The notes: generated from the sequence alone by a model not told the origin. A stretch of 64,000 nt of DNA from Bombyx mori (GCF_030269925.1 NC_085121.1:10557501-10621500), one strand, 5' to 3'. Shown: positions 1 to 13,753, numbered from the stretch's first letter. Program-made: numbers and translations.

Positions 1-1089
1 AAACACTGCACTAATTTCTTTTAAGAAATGCCGGAGAGTTATTCATAAAAACGGTCTGGTTTATGTTAAGAATGTACGCACAAACAGGCAATTTAATATT
101 ATAAATACTGCATGCATGCGATGTAGGCTTCATACGAAGTTTGCGCAATCAAATCAATAGCTACTATCATAGTAACGTTAGTTGAGAAACGGCTTCCAAT
201 CAATACAATAACCCCGAATATAGGTATGTCGACAGGTCGATTACAGGCACGTATGACATTTATTTGAACAAAAGCCTTGCCTAAGCAAATCATTCCTATT
301 TGGCATTCGCTAGATAAACTGCAATAGTTTATTTACAAATATTTTTTGTTCTTAGAAATTCTTACAATTTTCCCAACGGTGTTAGAAATTATAATGAATA
401 CAGAATGACTACTACGATAATTATTGTATTTTGAAATCTTGGATTGTTTTATTCTACGTCACTGTTATACTACACATTATTATAAAAATTCCTCATCATG
501 CGTAGCAGAAATTGTTGTGGGTTTTTCAGCAAATCAATTAACAGAACATCATTGTCTACGAATAAATAAGATAAACTAATTGCGCAAAGTTATTTACATT
601 GATCAAATAAACAAAAACAGTCTGTGACCGTAAACTTGATAAACAATAATAGACTAATTTAAAAGATAAAGTTAAAAGATGTGTTAGAAATACGTACTTT
701 ATACGCGTTAGAATATATAATTTCGGTCGTACGATTGTTACAAAGATTTAAATTAAAACAATAATGTGTTTTTTAAATATGATTAAATGAAAATTACTGA
801 AATCATAATACATAGATATAATAATAAGAAACCCAACAAAAACTGTAGTAGTATACAATAGTATCTGTGAAAAACTCGATTTTACTATGTAGCTGTGACA
901 ATGCGACTTATGCACTTTACAACATATAGAATCAAACATACAGAAAACAAAGAAACAAAGCAAGTTCGCTACAATTGAATTAGCTTTAATAACGAACAGT
1001 ACTAATTATCTAATAAATTGCGTGGCTGTAAAAGTACGTATTGTTGCATAAGTGGATGCATCTGCTTGACATTTGAATCGACCCCGAAT
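1..1089. other. Upstream AT-rich intergenic sequence, no gene seen
   Basis: The stretch is AT-rich and has only short chance open frames on the minus strand. I see no splice-bounded exon, no RNA gene and no recognisable repeat. It lies upstream of the CpG-rich start of the Glut4EF homologue and may hold distal regulatory sequence, but nothing specific stands out. Confidence 0.6.
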
Positions 1090-1805
1090 CCGAATAGAAA
1101 CTGTGTCACGTATGAAGCAGTAGCGGGCACCAGCGCGGCGCGGCGTCCGTCGTAGAGGTGCGTTGTGCAATCCCGTTAGCGGTCCACGGCTCCACGTGCG
1201 AACCGGCCGACGCGCCTCAATGTCGCCCGTGGGCGTCCGCCCTCTGCCCTCCCGCCCGCCCGCTCAAAATAGCAAGCCTGCCCGAACTCGGAGGACCCGA
1301 GGGCCGCCGAAAACCCTTCTCTCTCGTACAACCAAACAATCACATTAACGTCTCTTTCACGCGAACAGCTGAGTATCAAAACAAAGAAGGGAGACGGGCG
1401 GTCGCCGCTCCCTCTCGCCGGCCGGCCGGTGTCGCCGCAAGCACGCCAGTTCTCATCTGAACCGCGTTTATCGAGGTCGTTCGCTGTGAGCTCGCCGCTA
1501 AGTTTAGTACCGCGAAAGAATTTTCCTTTGTCCTAAACTTCGAGGACCCTGCCCTCGTATTATGTTTCCGTGCGAGAGCCGCAACAAACCCCGGCCTATT
1601 GAGGAGCCGGACCGTGTGCATCGTACTGAATCGTGTCATAATTCACCTAGTTTCCCGAAGTTCTTCGACGGTTATCCCGCGAAACGCGTACGCCGGGCGA
1701 TCTAAGATTTAAGTGAACTTGTTCTGTAAAAAATTAAGCGGGTCCTCGGACATCTCCAGACCCGCTGGCGAAGGACTGTAGTTATAAGTGAGCACGTAAA
1801 GCAAC
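1090..1805 (+). promoter_or_regulatory. Glut4EF: CpG-rich promoter and 5' UTR of the Glut4EF homologue
   Basis: Composition changes sharply near 1090 from AT-rich to GC/CpG-rich and stays so through the first coding exon. This is what a promoter plus first exon looks like in an otherwise AT-rich insect locus. An in-frame TAA at 1797-1799 sits just before the ATG at 1806, so the coding region does not extend upstream in this exon. I cannot place the transcription start: no convincing TATA box or initiator stands out. An intron inside the 5' UTR cannot be excluded. The overlapping short open frames here look like by-products of high GC rather than genes. Confidence 0.55.
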
Positions 1806-2180
1806 ATGTCCACTGGAAAACGATTGGCTAAGAGGTCCATTATCGGGACGAGAGTCGCCGCTCTGGGTGACGACGGTCTCTACTATTCGGGCATGATCCA
1901 GGCTGTGAAGACGCCGTCCTCCTTCCCTGAAAACAATAACTGCATTAACCTGACGCCGAACACTCGTTATACGGTGCGCTTTGAAGGGGGGAAAATGATT
2001 CGGGAATATCGAGATGTCGAGTTGATCGGGCCCGGCTTCCGAGGTATGACCGGCGTTCGCCTGCAGCCTGGACAAAGAGTTTTTCTAACGTACAACGGGC
2101 GTGAAGTACGGGCCGACGTCTTGCACCACGATCACGACAGCGACGAACTGCGCGTCCAGGTCCACGCTCCCGCTGCCGAG
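1806..2180 (+). CDS. Glut4EF: Glut4EF homologue, coding exon 1 (residues 1-125)
   Basis: The start ATG follows an in-frame stop at 1797. The exon encodes MSTGKRLAKRSIIGTRVAAL onward, the characteristic N-terminal domain of the ZNF704/ZNF395/Glut4EF family. It resembles a Tudor-like or chromo-like small beta domain (GTRVAALGDDGLYYSG, then a YTVRFEGGK strand and a second similar half, RVFLTYNGREVRADVL), though that fold assignment is my inference. The frame stays open seven more codons into the intron before a stop. The donor GTTTGT at 2181 is chosen because it preserves phase 0 into exon 2 and ends after the conserved HAPAAE. Confidence 0.9.
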
Positions 2181-4829
2181 GTTTGTACCTATGTTTGTAA
2201 ATAAGAATTAACCAGAATATGCTTTTTTTCATTCTCCACGAATCTCCTTACAAAAGACATCGACGCGAGCAGTCATTGATCATTCAAAAAAGTCCCTTAT
2301 TAAACAGTTTACCGAGATTTTTGTGATGAGTGACCTTCTTACTGATCTTAACATTAAATTCGAAAAAACGTGAAGTTGCTTTGGGAAAGCATCAAATTAA
2401 TAAATCTTAAGTTTTAAGTGACTGCATATTCTAAATTAAATGATCTCAAAATATATTTGATGGACATATCAAAGACCTATTAATTCTGTTGAATGGACAT
2501 CAAGTGTGAACATATAAATGGTGCAAAGGAGCCGTATGCACTAAGCTATTGACCTCGTCGGCTCCACGTGCAACGAGCTCACAACGCAGCCTCTGACGCG
2601 TAGACAAAGTAGTTCTGACGCATCGCATCTTAAATGCATCTGATGCATTGTTACCGAGCTACCAAGATTATTCAATTTAACCACAAACAACATTATACGC
2701 TTACCGTAACTCGAATTAGCAATATCCGTCACTGAATAATTGGCATGTCATCCATTTTACTTGCTGTATTAAGCTTCCTTATGTACCTAAACTGTGAAAT
2801 TCGACTTATAATCCAAAAACATCGATATCATAGCAATTGGATATCAAACGATAAATAATTTTCACAATCAAAATAAAACTAACTATATGTATTGTTTAAG
2901 ACGTCAAGGGTAATGATAGCACATCATATAGATAGCGATGGGCGGAAGCTATTCGTAATGCCTTTATCATAATCACGTAAAGTACAAAAATGTGCACAAA
3001 ATCGTTTTACGACCATAGATAAGATTATGACACTCCATTATGATCGCTTCATAATTAAGTGAGCCTGTAGCGCCATTTGGAAGGTAAGGGCTCGTTCAGT
3101 GACGATAGAGCGTATTGTGGGTCCGCGCGAATAGATACTGAGATTCTGTCTATTCCTGTCGTGAAGCAATCCTGCTTTCCGGTTCTAAGTGTGAGACAAT
3201 ACAAGTATGACTTCACTCTCATCTCCCAAGGTCGATCGATATAAGCACATCTGTCCACCTACACCAATAAAAAAACCATCCCATTGTTAGCGTCGTACTA
3301 ACCAAAATTACTTACAATGTCACAATTGTAGCATTCGTATTTGATAACAGCGCAGATTTAAATTCGTAGCGTGTATTTGACGTCGCTTAGAAAACGCGTG
3401 CGCTAAATTGTATTAATCCGGTCGCACCGTTACGCCGTGTAACTGCGCCGGAGTAAACAGGTAGCCGATGATTACAATAATCGTTTCCACCAGGGCTCGG
3501 CCGGCTCTTGGAGCGATGTAGATTGCTCCGTTTTCCTCGGACGTGTCGAACGCCGGCCGGCATTTGGCGTTCGAATGCCACCGTATATACGTATGCGTCA
3601 TCAATACACGATTACCCAATCCTGAGCCGCTGCTCTTATCTCCAACTAATTATAACATTAAATAACTTTGAATTTATATGATGGATAACTGCGCTATACA
3701 TCGGTCAATATCAGTGTCCCTGTTTTATCATAAAATTGTTCTTGAATGTAACTATATACATAAGCTTAATGATCTGAACCGTGAACCTTCTTTTGCGGCA
3801 GACCTTGGCCGGTGTTTTTAATTTATGACGTCACAAGCAATATTTAAACTACTAATTCTCTTGCAAGTGACTTAAAAACAATTTGTAAATATTTAAACCA
3901 GGCCATAAAATGAATGTCAAGGTTTTCGTGACAAATGTTTCTTAGTATTCAAAGTCGAATGATTTAATAATAAAGGTTAATTTGTTAGAAGCTCTAAGTG
4001 ATCGTTAATTTTTGCAAATAAATCATTTCATAAAACGGCGTGATATACAAATACTAAATGTCAAATAATATAGTGGCAACTGCCAAGAAACCATCGCTTA
4101 TGTAGTTTTTGCGCGGAAGTCAATTTGGCAAAGCAACGTTACCTGTACGGGGTACTGATTAGTCCGTTTTAAATACCAAAAATTTTATGAAATTACAAAA
4201 CAAGGTTTATAATAAACGTTAACCGGTCTGGAACATTAAATGTTTTTGTAAAACCCAGGAACGAGGACATAGCGTAAAACCCTTTTCGGGTGTGAATGTG
4301 AAATATTAAATGTAATGTAATGTAATAAATACTCGGAAGTTTTATCGGCGAGTGACGTGCGGTATTCCCCAGATACATTCGCTACGCGGTACGAGGTGCT
4401 CACGTCATCATTTTAATTCTACGGTTTTTTGTTACATAAACTTACAATACGCTCGAACTAATCGAGCTGAATCACCGACGTGTTCATACTATAGCTACTG
4501 TCTAATACAGCTTTTCGTTTTCAAATGCAAAAAATACAGTATACGTATACCTGTGAACTTTTGGCATTACGCAAACTTTTAAATACTATCATAAAAATGT
4601 GAAGATACTACAACGCAATGCAAACAAAACAAAACAAAATTTAATTGCATTCATAGATGCGAATAGTTCACATAAAAACGTTATATTGATTACAATCCAA
4701 ATAGTGTTTAGCTTTGCGTATTATAAAAGTATACTTAAATAGAACTGATGTATCATTGGTGAGCGAGACAGCCATAATAATGTCAGGCAATAAGATATAA
4801 AAATAAAGAGTGCTCCGCTCAGAAATAAG

Positions 4830-5330
4830 GTCACCGGCAGGCCCGGAATCGAGTAACGGTGTTGGTTACAAAATCGCGTCAAGAATTATATTCACGTGCG
4901 CGCGGCGCGGGCGGTCACCGTACCGTTATTCAGTGCCGATGGCGACTCTACCTCGACTCCTCCGTACTCCTAAGTAGGACATTCGTTCGCACTAACGTCC
5001 ATCAAATTAATCGTTAACGCCAAACAAAGTCGTGTCCGCCTGCAAAAAATAACCAGACTCTACGTACAGACGCCCAATAATATTGCAGTTGGGTGAGGTC
5101 AAGCTTGTTGTTCACGAGCACTGTCGTTACCTGAAAGGAACTAGATAATGGTAGTTTCGTAAACGATCTTGTGATTTTGACTGCGTTTCTGTGCAAAGGT
5201 CGCTTGCACTCGCTATATTTGTTTGCAGGATCGATATAGATACGACGCGGACGGCGAATGTCACAAGACGAGGCAAGGCGGACCGCCCGTAGACGCGGAT
5301 ACCGCAGATTGTGAAAGTGCCTCTCGCACC
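4830..5330. promoter_or_regulatory. CpG-rich patch in intron 1, possible alternative promoter or enhancer
   Basis: This roughly 500-base patch is clearly richer in G, C and CpG than the surrounding intron and contains a CACGTG E-box next to a run of CGCG. It does not match any repeat I recognise in the window. By composition it could be an alternative first exon or an enhancer of the Glut4EF homologue. No open frame with a consistent donor is visible, so I do not call an exon. Confidence 0.25.
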
Positions 5331-8300
5331 TCTACTTTACGAATTGAATATCTACTCAGTTTGTTTCCTATATATAGTCTTGTCCTATTCAACTGATTCC
5401 TGAACAATTGTATACTTCCTCATTGAACTAAATGAATTTTAAACAAAGTACTACCTTAGATTACGTTGGTACTTTGATTTTTTTTCAACGTTTAATATAA
5501 TGTTTAATTACTTTAATTTAGAAATAAAATATATCGCGCGTGTGTAAACAGTAAATTACTTATCCGAGCGGGCAATAACATGCTTACGTTGCAATTAATA
5601 TCGCATAACTAATATGACTGGCGAAAGTAATTACGATATAAAACAGTATCAGCGGACGTCTGAACGCGCTTAACAGATTTTTCCAGTCCAGTTAAGTTAT
5701 TTTTATAAGACACTTACTCTTACGGCGCTTACCGTTGCGTGAAGGAGACGTCACGTGCTGAGAGAAAATTTCGCTATAAATAATATGGATACCTACTTGT
5801 ATTGACCTCCGCGAAGGCTTTTTTTATCTCATTCATTTCAGTGTTTATACAACATTCCGAATTAATAGTAAAGTCACGCTGAATTAAAAGCCGCTTTCCT
5901 ACTTGTTTATCAAAACCTTTATTTATAATATATTATTACTATGAAACTGTTTACTTTTAAAAATAATATATAACATAAAGAATTACTCCAATTATTTCCG
6001 TGAAGATAACACAAAAAATGATGCATATTTGCCAAAATAGAATAATACACCATCGCAATCAAAGTCACGAAAAATACAATCAAACTGATTAGGATAAAAG
6101 AATCCGATGACACCTACAAAGACCGTGTAAGTACAATGCAGGACAAGTATACAGTTGTAAAACTATTACTATCTATCATCGAAGCCATCATAATATATTT
6201 TATATCACTTAATTATACACCATAAATTTGATTAGTTTTTTATAATTCACGCGTTCACGATGGTAAATGGTTACCGCGAGTCATGAGCACCGCCAACGTT
6301 GGGAGCATAACGATTATCGAAAAACACTATAAAACTCGTTTCAATAACAAACAGGCCACTAAAACTAAGATTCGATAATTAAAAAAAAAATGTAATAAAA
6401 GATCAAGATTTCGTTAAACTACAGGAAACACCATCACCAAAATGACCTTGACTTTACCAACTGAACTTCATTTGAATCAATTATGCTAAAATATTTTCGT
6501 AATCAAAGCACATACATGTACGAAATATAAAAATATATATTAAATAACTAAACTTTATTGTTCCGAGTGTACGATCTACAACAATTTAAATCAAAATATT
6601 TTCTGGAACATAGAAAACGTCCTCCCACTCCGCAGCGACAAGGTCGACCCTTTGTGAGTGGCCTCATTGCATTCGCCTTGGAATAGTTACATGATTTATG
6701 TGCTGCTTCTTATCTACACAGCTGCACAATCAGCCGCGAATCTAAATCGCGTATCGTTCAAATTGGAACACGTTCGAAACATTTCAAACGTAGCATGCCT
6801 TTTAAAACTGAGGATACTCCAACCTTTAGACAGTAGGACACATGTATTTCCTATTATTCCGCCCATATATGAGATAAGTCAACAATGCAAAGTGACTTTG
6901 CTGGCATTTATACTTAGCAGTAGAGCCACCGTCATTGTTGCTAAGTGGACTGTTTTTATATCGAGTTGGTGCATGCTTTACAAGCACAAAAGTCGATTGC
7001 AAATTTTTCTGAAGCTAAAATTTTAAATAAGAACGCTGTATTTGTATGTGTCAGAATCGTAGACAGCCCATACATTCTACAATTAATTTCAGACGTTATC
7101 AACGCTTTACCGTTTTCACGGTCACGGACGACATAACACTAATAACGTGAAGTTAATGTGTTTTTAATCAATATTTTAAAATAATGTCCCGTTGTTGAAT
7201 TGTTTGTACGATAAACGAGTCTATTTGAATTTAATTACGAAATTTTGAAATACCAGGGGCTTTTCATGCATGAATATCACAGACCCGAGTCCGCTAGAGT
7301 GCCCCAAATAGACCTAATTCGGTGGACGGTGCACGCGATGTAATGTTTCAACACATGCTCACACAAAGAACGTGCTTAATTGCAAGCGTGGAGTAGTGTG
7401 CGCGGTGAGCGCGGGGAGCGTCCTACTCCGGCATGGTGACCCACTGACCCAGAAACTCTGATATTGAACCGGTAACGACGCACACCACGTATACGAAATC
7501 CGACCTCCACTGGTGTTTTCCTTTTATTTTTATTGGTAACCATCCAGGAAATTTAAGTAAGAAATGCAAATGCAGTTCTCAACCAATCAAATCCAAAAAA
7601 ACTTCTTGACCTACATAATGATAATGTCAAATTATTTTCTAGAAAAAAGTATTCCATTCATAGTGCCAAAATACTAAGTCCGTATAGCTGGCACGGGTTG
7701 GTGGGTCCGTGGGCACCTGGTGCTTGGGGTGTGGTAGAACGGACGATGTTTTTGGGTCGGTCGGGTTGGGTCACGACGCCTGCGTGCTCACCATTCGCCC
7801 CCTCGAACAAATTTAGCGCTATTTCGATATCTAAGAATAGAGAGGCGACCACGCTTGCAGGCATCTCAAGGTGAAACGCTCACTTTTCTAGGCGTCGCAC
7901 GTAAACGATGCGATTATGGCATCACGCCGGGCGTCGACGATGTCGAAACGTTGACGCTACGTCCTTGTGTAGATTTCACGTTCAATTACGTAACGATGTG
8001 CATTTTTATTTACGTTCAGTGCGAATATTACGTGCTCGATCGCGTACAGTTCGCCGGCATTCACGCGAGAGCGGTGAGCTGTAGCTTTTTACCCGTGACG
8101 TCACCGTCGCGACGCGCCTACGCGAAACGGCATCATTCTCGCCAACGCGCTGTGACGTAGTCCCAGCAGAATTGTAATCACTAACTCTACATGACGTCAC
8201 TCCTATCAAACGTAAACCTTCACCAGATAAAGCATTATCTGCAATGGCTCGTCTTGCATAATTATAGCAGCTACGCAACTTCAATTTCCTTACGATAGAC

Positions 8301-8899
8301 GCTGACCTACATTTTTGTAGTTTCACTCGGTACCGTGAATAAATTTAGTGTTATAAATACAAATGAAACTAACCGTTTATATAAAACCAATCAATATTTT
8401 AAGTAGATTCTTTGTATTTATTTTTATTCTGAGCTCGTTATGAAGTCAAATTAGGAACAGGTCCGCCACAGCATGCTACATCCACATTTGGTTGAAAGTC
8501 CAGCTGACAACTAACACTATATTTCCTTAAAAACCAGCGATTGTGAGTTACGAATCTTATTTCCTCGCCTTTAGATCCCAATTGCAACAAGACCCGATGC
8601 AAGAGCAATATTGTTGACCGTACTCGTTCTCGAAATAGAACGAAGTGAGGTCACCCGGGCTGCGAATGCAGGGCACCTAGATCCTAGGATCGCGACCCGC
8701 AATCGGCCCTCGAGCTCGCCAACTAGGCCGCCTAGTCCTGTGCAATCGATCCGAAACCTGCTTTATGATCTTATGTTTTGCAAATAATTATGTATACTGT
8801 AAATCTAAGAACTGATATATGAGTTTAGAAAACAAACCGAGCCTTCATTTTAAGTCCCTGAAACATGTATTATCGTTAGAATTAATTACACGTCATTTT

Positions 8900-9196
8900 G
8901 ATCCTCCCGATCCACTAACGGTGCTTTTAGGTACCTCAAGCACCGGTCATCGTTCTCGTCGAATCCGTCGCATGTGACGAAGGGCTCGACGAGTAAATTA
9001 ACCCACAGACACAGCCCATTGAGTTTCTCACCGGATCTTCTCAGTGGGTCGCGTTTTCAATCCGGTGGTAGATTCTGCGACGCACGGCTCTTGTTAGCAA
9101 CGTCGTCAGGTTTGAGCCCCGTGAGCTCACCTACTAGTTAAGGTTACGCTGAAATAGCCTTTCAAAGCTATCAGCTTAAGAAAAACTAAAAAAATA
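8900..9196 (+). mobile_element. 5'-truncated LINE 3' tail (jockey-type tail family, subfamily 1)
   Basis: The sequence ends in an A-rich tail and shares the block around GTTTCTCNCCGGATCTTCTC with the copies at 27425 and 30511 and with the 3' UTR of the coding LINE at 33365-34920. After the block it follows the subfamily of 27425 (GTGAGCTCACCTACTAG, then GCTGAAATAGCC) rather than that of the coding LINE. No reverse transcriptase sequence remains. It is a dead fragment typical of target-primed insertion. Confidence 0.75.
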
Positions 9197-9531
9197 AGTT
9201 AGAATTGCAGCTAAGAATATTAGTGTAGTTGACTGGTATAGTATGTAGATAGTGACAGTAAAATAAACAAAGCTTTATTAGCAAAGAAAACGAGTGTAAC
9301 ATTGAGAGTAATTTGGCGTTTGAAAAGTGGGTCATGGATTTTTGGAGCAAGGTTGGCTGTTGCAGCGGGTCGGGTCGGGGCGGGCGCGGCGCTCGCGTGG
9401 CCCGCTTCGGTCGGCATCCGCTCTGCAACCACCTCGGTTTGTATTCACTAATCACACAAGGCCGTCGTGCCGACTCATTGATCAACCTAACCGTATACAT
9501 CCGATTAAATTCGTGTTTCTTTATTAAACTG

Positions 9532-9938
9532 ACTATCGGTATAAATCTACACGACGTGACTTGAAATTTTATGCAATTTAATTTTGCTTATTGCAATTTA
9601 TTCAAGAAACATAACAAGTTACTGATCGTAGGAGCTCTTGTGAGTCCACACGGGTAGGTACCACCACCCTGTCTATTTCGGGCGTGAGGCAGTAATGCGT
9701 TTCGGTTTGAAGGGTGGGGCAGCCGCTGTAACTATACTGAGACCTTAGAACTTATATCTCAAGGTGGGTGGCGCATTTACGTTGTAGATGTCTACCACTT
9801 AACACCAGGTGGGCTGTGAGCTCGTCCACCCATCTAAGCAATAAAAAAATAACTATCGATATAAATCTATTCGACGTGACTTGAAATTTTATGCAATTTA
9901 ATTTTGCTTACTGCATTTTATTCAAGAAACATAGCGAG
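9532..9938 (+). repeat. Bm1-type SINE copy between two 87-base direct repeats
   Basis: A 5'-truncated SINE (9619-9849, ending in poly(A)) is flanked exactly by 9532-9618 and 9852-9938. The flanks are the same 87-base sequence with about seven differences, and both contain the run TTGAAATTTTATGCAATTTA. The SINE has lost an internal GGGCTCCAGTAA-like piece relative to other copies. Target-site duplications of LINE-mobilised SINEs are normally much shorter than this. Confidence 0.85.
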
Positions 9939-12900
9939 TGCTTATTGAATTAGAAAAATGTTATTTGTTCATTATTTCGAGCTAAGCTCTCGACTGGACT
10001 GTGGTCGATATATTTAATGAATCGAACCACAAACTATAAATAACTATTAGGCATGTTTATTGCAACTGAATTTCCACATGTTTATTGCACCTGAATTTAA
10101 TAACGAATGATTATTTACAATGCTATCCAATATAGGAATATGTAGTTATTGTTGGCCCTAGTATCAACTCAAATAGTAAGAGCTATTGACCTATTTATTT
10201 GTGTACGACCGCTCACCGACAGCCGAATTGCTTATGCATGCGTATCTACGTGATTCCAATGCAGCCTCACTGTATATTTAATAAAAGGTATAATCGACGT
10301 TCATTTGTCACGACCCAAACTACCTTTGTGTGTAAGAAGTTTATTGTTTCGTTGATAGTTTAGATTAGAATCGAACCATTCTAAATGTATTCAATAAGGC
10401 ATATCTATATTATTCTATTGAATATCTCAGACGCAACAGCATGTCTTCTAATCAATTGCTACAAAATAACAATTTTCGAAAAATATGTATATCTAATCTA
10501 TTATAGCTAGATGCTAGAAGCGGGGATTTATCTAAGTGTTTGAAACTAATATCTAAATGACCCGACCAAATCCTGACAAGACGCTCACACAATATTATAA
10601 TATACGCATTTAGTTAATTGAATATCCAATGTCACAACGAAAATTTTTATTCACACAAAATTCTTCTTTCAATTATTTGTTTTGCATATCATCTTAGCAA
10701 GGGCTAGTCAAAAAATGTTAGAAACGGCATTGAATTTATTTAGCAGATATGTTTCAACACTGCAAGCCGGAGAGCTACAAGCATGGATAATCCGTTTTGC
10801 GCAGTAACAACATCGACGCTCAGTAGAGCGCGCAATGGTTGTGCAATTTAGGCACCAAAAGCACGCGAATGAAACAAACATTCTATTATATGTAATTGAT
10901 AATAATTTGTTGATGATAAAATGAGATCTCACGCTGTAAACGCAAAAGTATCGTTTAACATTGACATTGTATTCAGTTTCACGGCACTGTATAAACCTAA
11001 TCACCGGACACAATGCAATCATCGGCAATGACAATGACAAAACATTATCTTATTATTTCTTGTTTTCCGTTACATAGTTTCAAGTTCAAACAGCCATTAG
11101 ACGAATTACTTTACAACGTCACCAACTGGTCAAGAACGAATCGCACCTTAGAAGTATGCATATCGTATAGTTACGCAGCACGCCTTATCATGCTATGCCA
11201 AAGTCACTCGGTGACTTTCACTCGCATTTCAGAGCGACCGTTTCACCATCGAATAAAGCAATTGTGCAATAGTTGTCACTTTTTACATAACGTGTTTGCG
11301 AATACGAGCCACGAAACGATAGAATCGACCAACGAAACTTTAGACCAGATGAGACCAAATTGAATTCCGTCCTCGTAAAGTATCTATTCGTTAATATTAT
11401 TAATAAAACAAATTTGTGTGCGTCTTTGCGGATTCGATTTAAGTTTATTCAGCGTGTACTATGCATGTAAGGACGTGGCACATAGCACAGAACCATCGCG
11501 ATGCCATTCTGAAGTCATATCCAATGGCCGAAAGATACCGAAAACAGACTCACTTTTTGGTTGCCTAAAACATGCAGTACAAGGTCGTAAACACTAAACA
11601 CACAGTATACTATCGTACTATAAAAGCATTATTATCAAAAATAAAAAAAATACTGGACAAATTGATAACCGCAATAAAGATTCAGTAAAGAAAAAATTAA
11701 CACTAAGTTTCATAAATGAAAAGTTAAGAAAAGTGAATGTATGTCAAAAATGCGAGCCGCGAGCCAGATGCTCATAACAACTTTCCTAGTTCCGGTGGTG
11801 TGAGTGAGGGGCCGCAATGTTAATCTACGTATCTTACCTGATAGCAGGCAACTCTACATTCGCACGAAATCATGTAAAAGTGAAAGTATGATGCGATCGC
11901 CAACGGCTGGCTGGGTAACGTTGATTGCTGCAATACACTCCGCAGTAATTGTACATTTTGTATTTGTAATTAATTGTTTTACCAGCCATAGCCATATGAC
12001 AGAATTAGACCAAAACATCTTAAGAACCTACTGTAATTTTTTGTGAGCTTTTTTAAACTACTTAAAATCAATCAACGGACTAACGATTCTAGTATTATGT
12101 GATTACCGGAACCCAAAGGTAACAAAACACGAGTGCGACAACTCACTTTGAGACATGAGGTCGTAGTCTTAATTGTATAGACATATCTACAGTATCACGA
12201 CCTAGAACCTTACTTTAAAAACCAACATAAATAACAGAATGTATACAGAATCTGTAGATTCAATGTCAAGTTATGAAAACAAAATATTACACGATTTAGG
12301 CACTGCAAATTGGCAAATCATTCATCTGTTCAGACGAAGGTGGTCTGCGTGTAAATATTAGTAAACATTCCTCACCTCAGCCGGTGTTAAACAATACAAG
12401 GTTATCGGTACAGAGAAAGCAAAGTCGCGCGGCACGCTCATGTGTAACGTGTCAATCACGGCGAGCCGAGAAGGAAGCTGACGACAAAAACGTAACCAAT
12501 GTCAACCAGACGAGTTGTCGAGTAGTTGAGCCGCACATAACAACCGAGAGCCCGACACTGCGACCGCGATTTGAGCAGCAATGCCAGTGCGTGATAACTG
12601 GAATTCATGCGTCATATGCTACTCACTGCTTCCGAAGGTTTGTGTTACAAGTTCACAAGTTTCGCGAATGACATTAACTACAATAATGAAGCATGTTTAA
12701 TTTAACTATAATCAAGAAGACGCCCAAAATGGGACTTGAAGGAGAAACTCCGCAAGAATCTCAGTGTATATTGTACAATAATTGATTATTAAAGATCCGT
12801 ATTGTAAGGCCACTTTTATAGAAGGTCAGCTTATTTTGATCTGAGAAGAATAATTGAGAAAGAGTAGATTCAATTCATCATGTTTGTGAAAAACAATTTT

Positions 12901-13753
12901 CCAAACCTCTTCAAAACCTTTTCCTTGTTAAACTTACATACGACAGATAAACTAATTTAACAAACGACAGAACATGAAAAATCCTCTTCAAACTATAAAT
13001 TTAATAATATACACCAAAAAGAACTAGCCTAATTAGCAATTAGCTCAATGCTAAAACTGTCTAAAGAAATATTTGATAGATGGGAACTGCGATATACGCG
13101 GAAAAGCAGTATTGTTTGAAAATTATACTGTAAGTAACAGCACTGTAATAAATGTGAGCAACATGGTAATATCATACGTATGTACTGGATAAAAACCTGT
13201 TTGCCTCCGCAGCAACATTTACCGGTACACTCGTATGTATCCTGTTCTTACCGCGACCGCCCGTTAGCAACATTAGAAATTAGCATTTTAAATAAACAAA
13301 ACTGTGTTCCTGCTTCATTGTTGGTTTTAACGTTGACCCGAATGCATTGTAGAAAATTGTGTAATAATATGCACCTCGTTCTATTTCTATCCGGTGATGA
13401 CGTCACGTCCATACTCCGGACTCGAATCGTGCCAAGGTCACTTATATCGATCTCGTGATACACCCAACGTTCAGTTAATGTTACAACGAATACGCAATTT
13501 TATGTAAAAATGCATTAAATTCAAGACCGCGCCAAATATGAGAGACAATAAGCAAACTCACAGCCAAGGTTCCGCGAGGCGTTTGTCTTCCGGCCTAACC
13601 TTGCTATATGTGAGTAAAAATGATCTTATAAAAACCTCATTATATGTAAAATGGCATATGATTCCATACGTTTAGCTAAAACGATAACACACTGTATGTA
13701 TACGCCCTATAGGATCCTATAAACAGTTAAACAATGAAATATCGTTGTTACAG

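Larger units (their letters stand above)
2181..13753 (+). other. Intron 1 of the Glut4EF homologue (11.6 kb)
   Basis: The intron is bounded by GT at 2181 and AG at 13752-13753. It holds one LINE 3' tail (8900-9196), one Bm1 SINE between long direct repeats (9532-9938), a small repeat fragment near 6255-6310 and locally GC-rich, CpG-containing patches (about 4830-5330, 7660-8220, 9350-9430). Four TGACGTCA palindromes lie at 3826, 8096, 8192 and 13398. A 25-base unit containing CATGTTTATTGCA is repeated back to back at about 10052-10100. The open frames of up to 122 codons at 6658-7026 and 11013-11363 show no family resemblance and no splice sites that would make them exons. Confidence 0.8.

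Noticed and set aside
6658..7026. Open frame of 122 codons in intron 1
   Set aside because: It starts at a GTG, shows no domain or motif, has no supporting splice sites, and lies in AT-rich intron sequence. It is most likely chance.
11013..11363. Open frame of 116 codons in intron 1
   Set aside because: No recognisable family, low-information composition, no exon boundaries and no upstream signals.
12384..12671. Open frame of 95 codons with several cysteines
   Set aside because: The cysteine spacing does not match a zinc-binding motif I know, and there is no splice context linking it to the Glut4EF exons.
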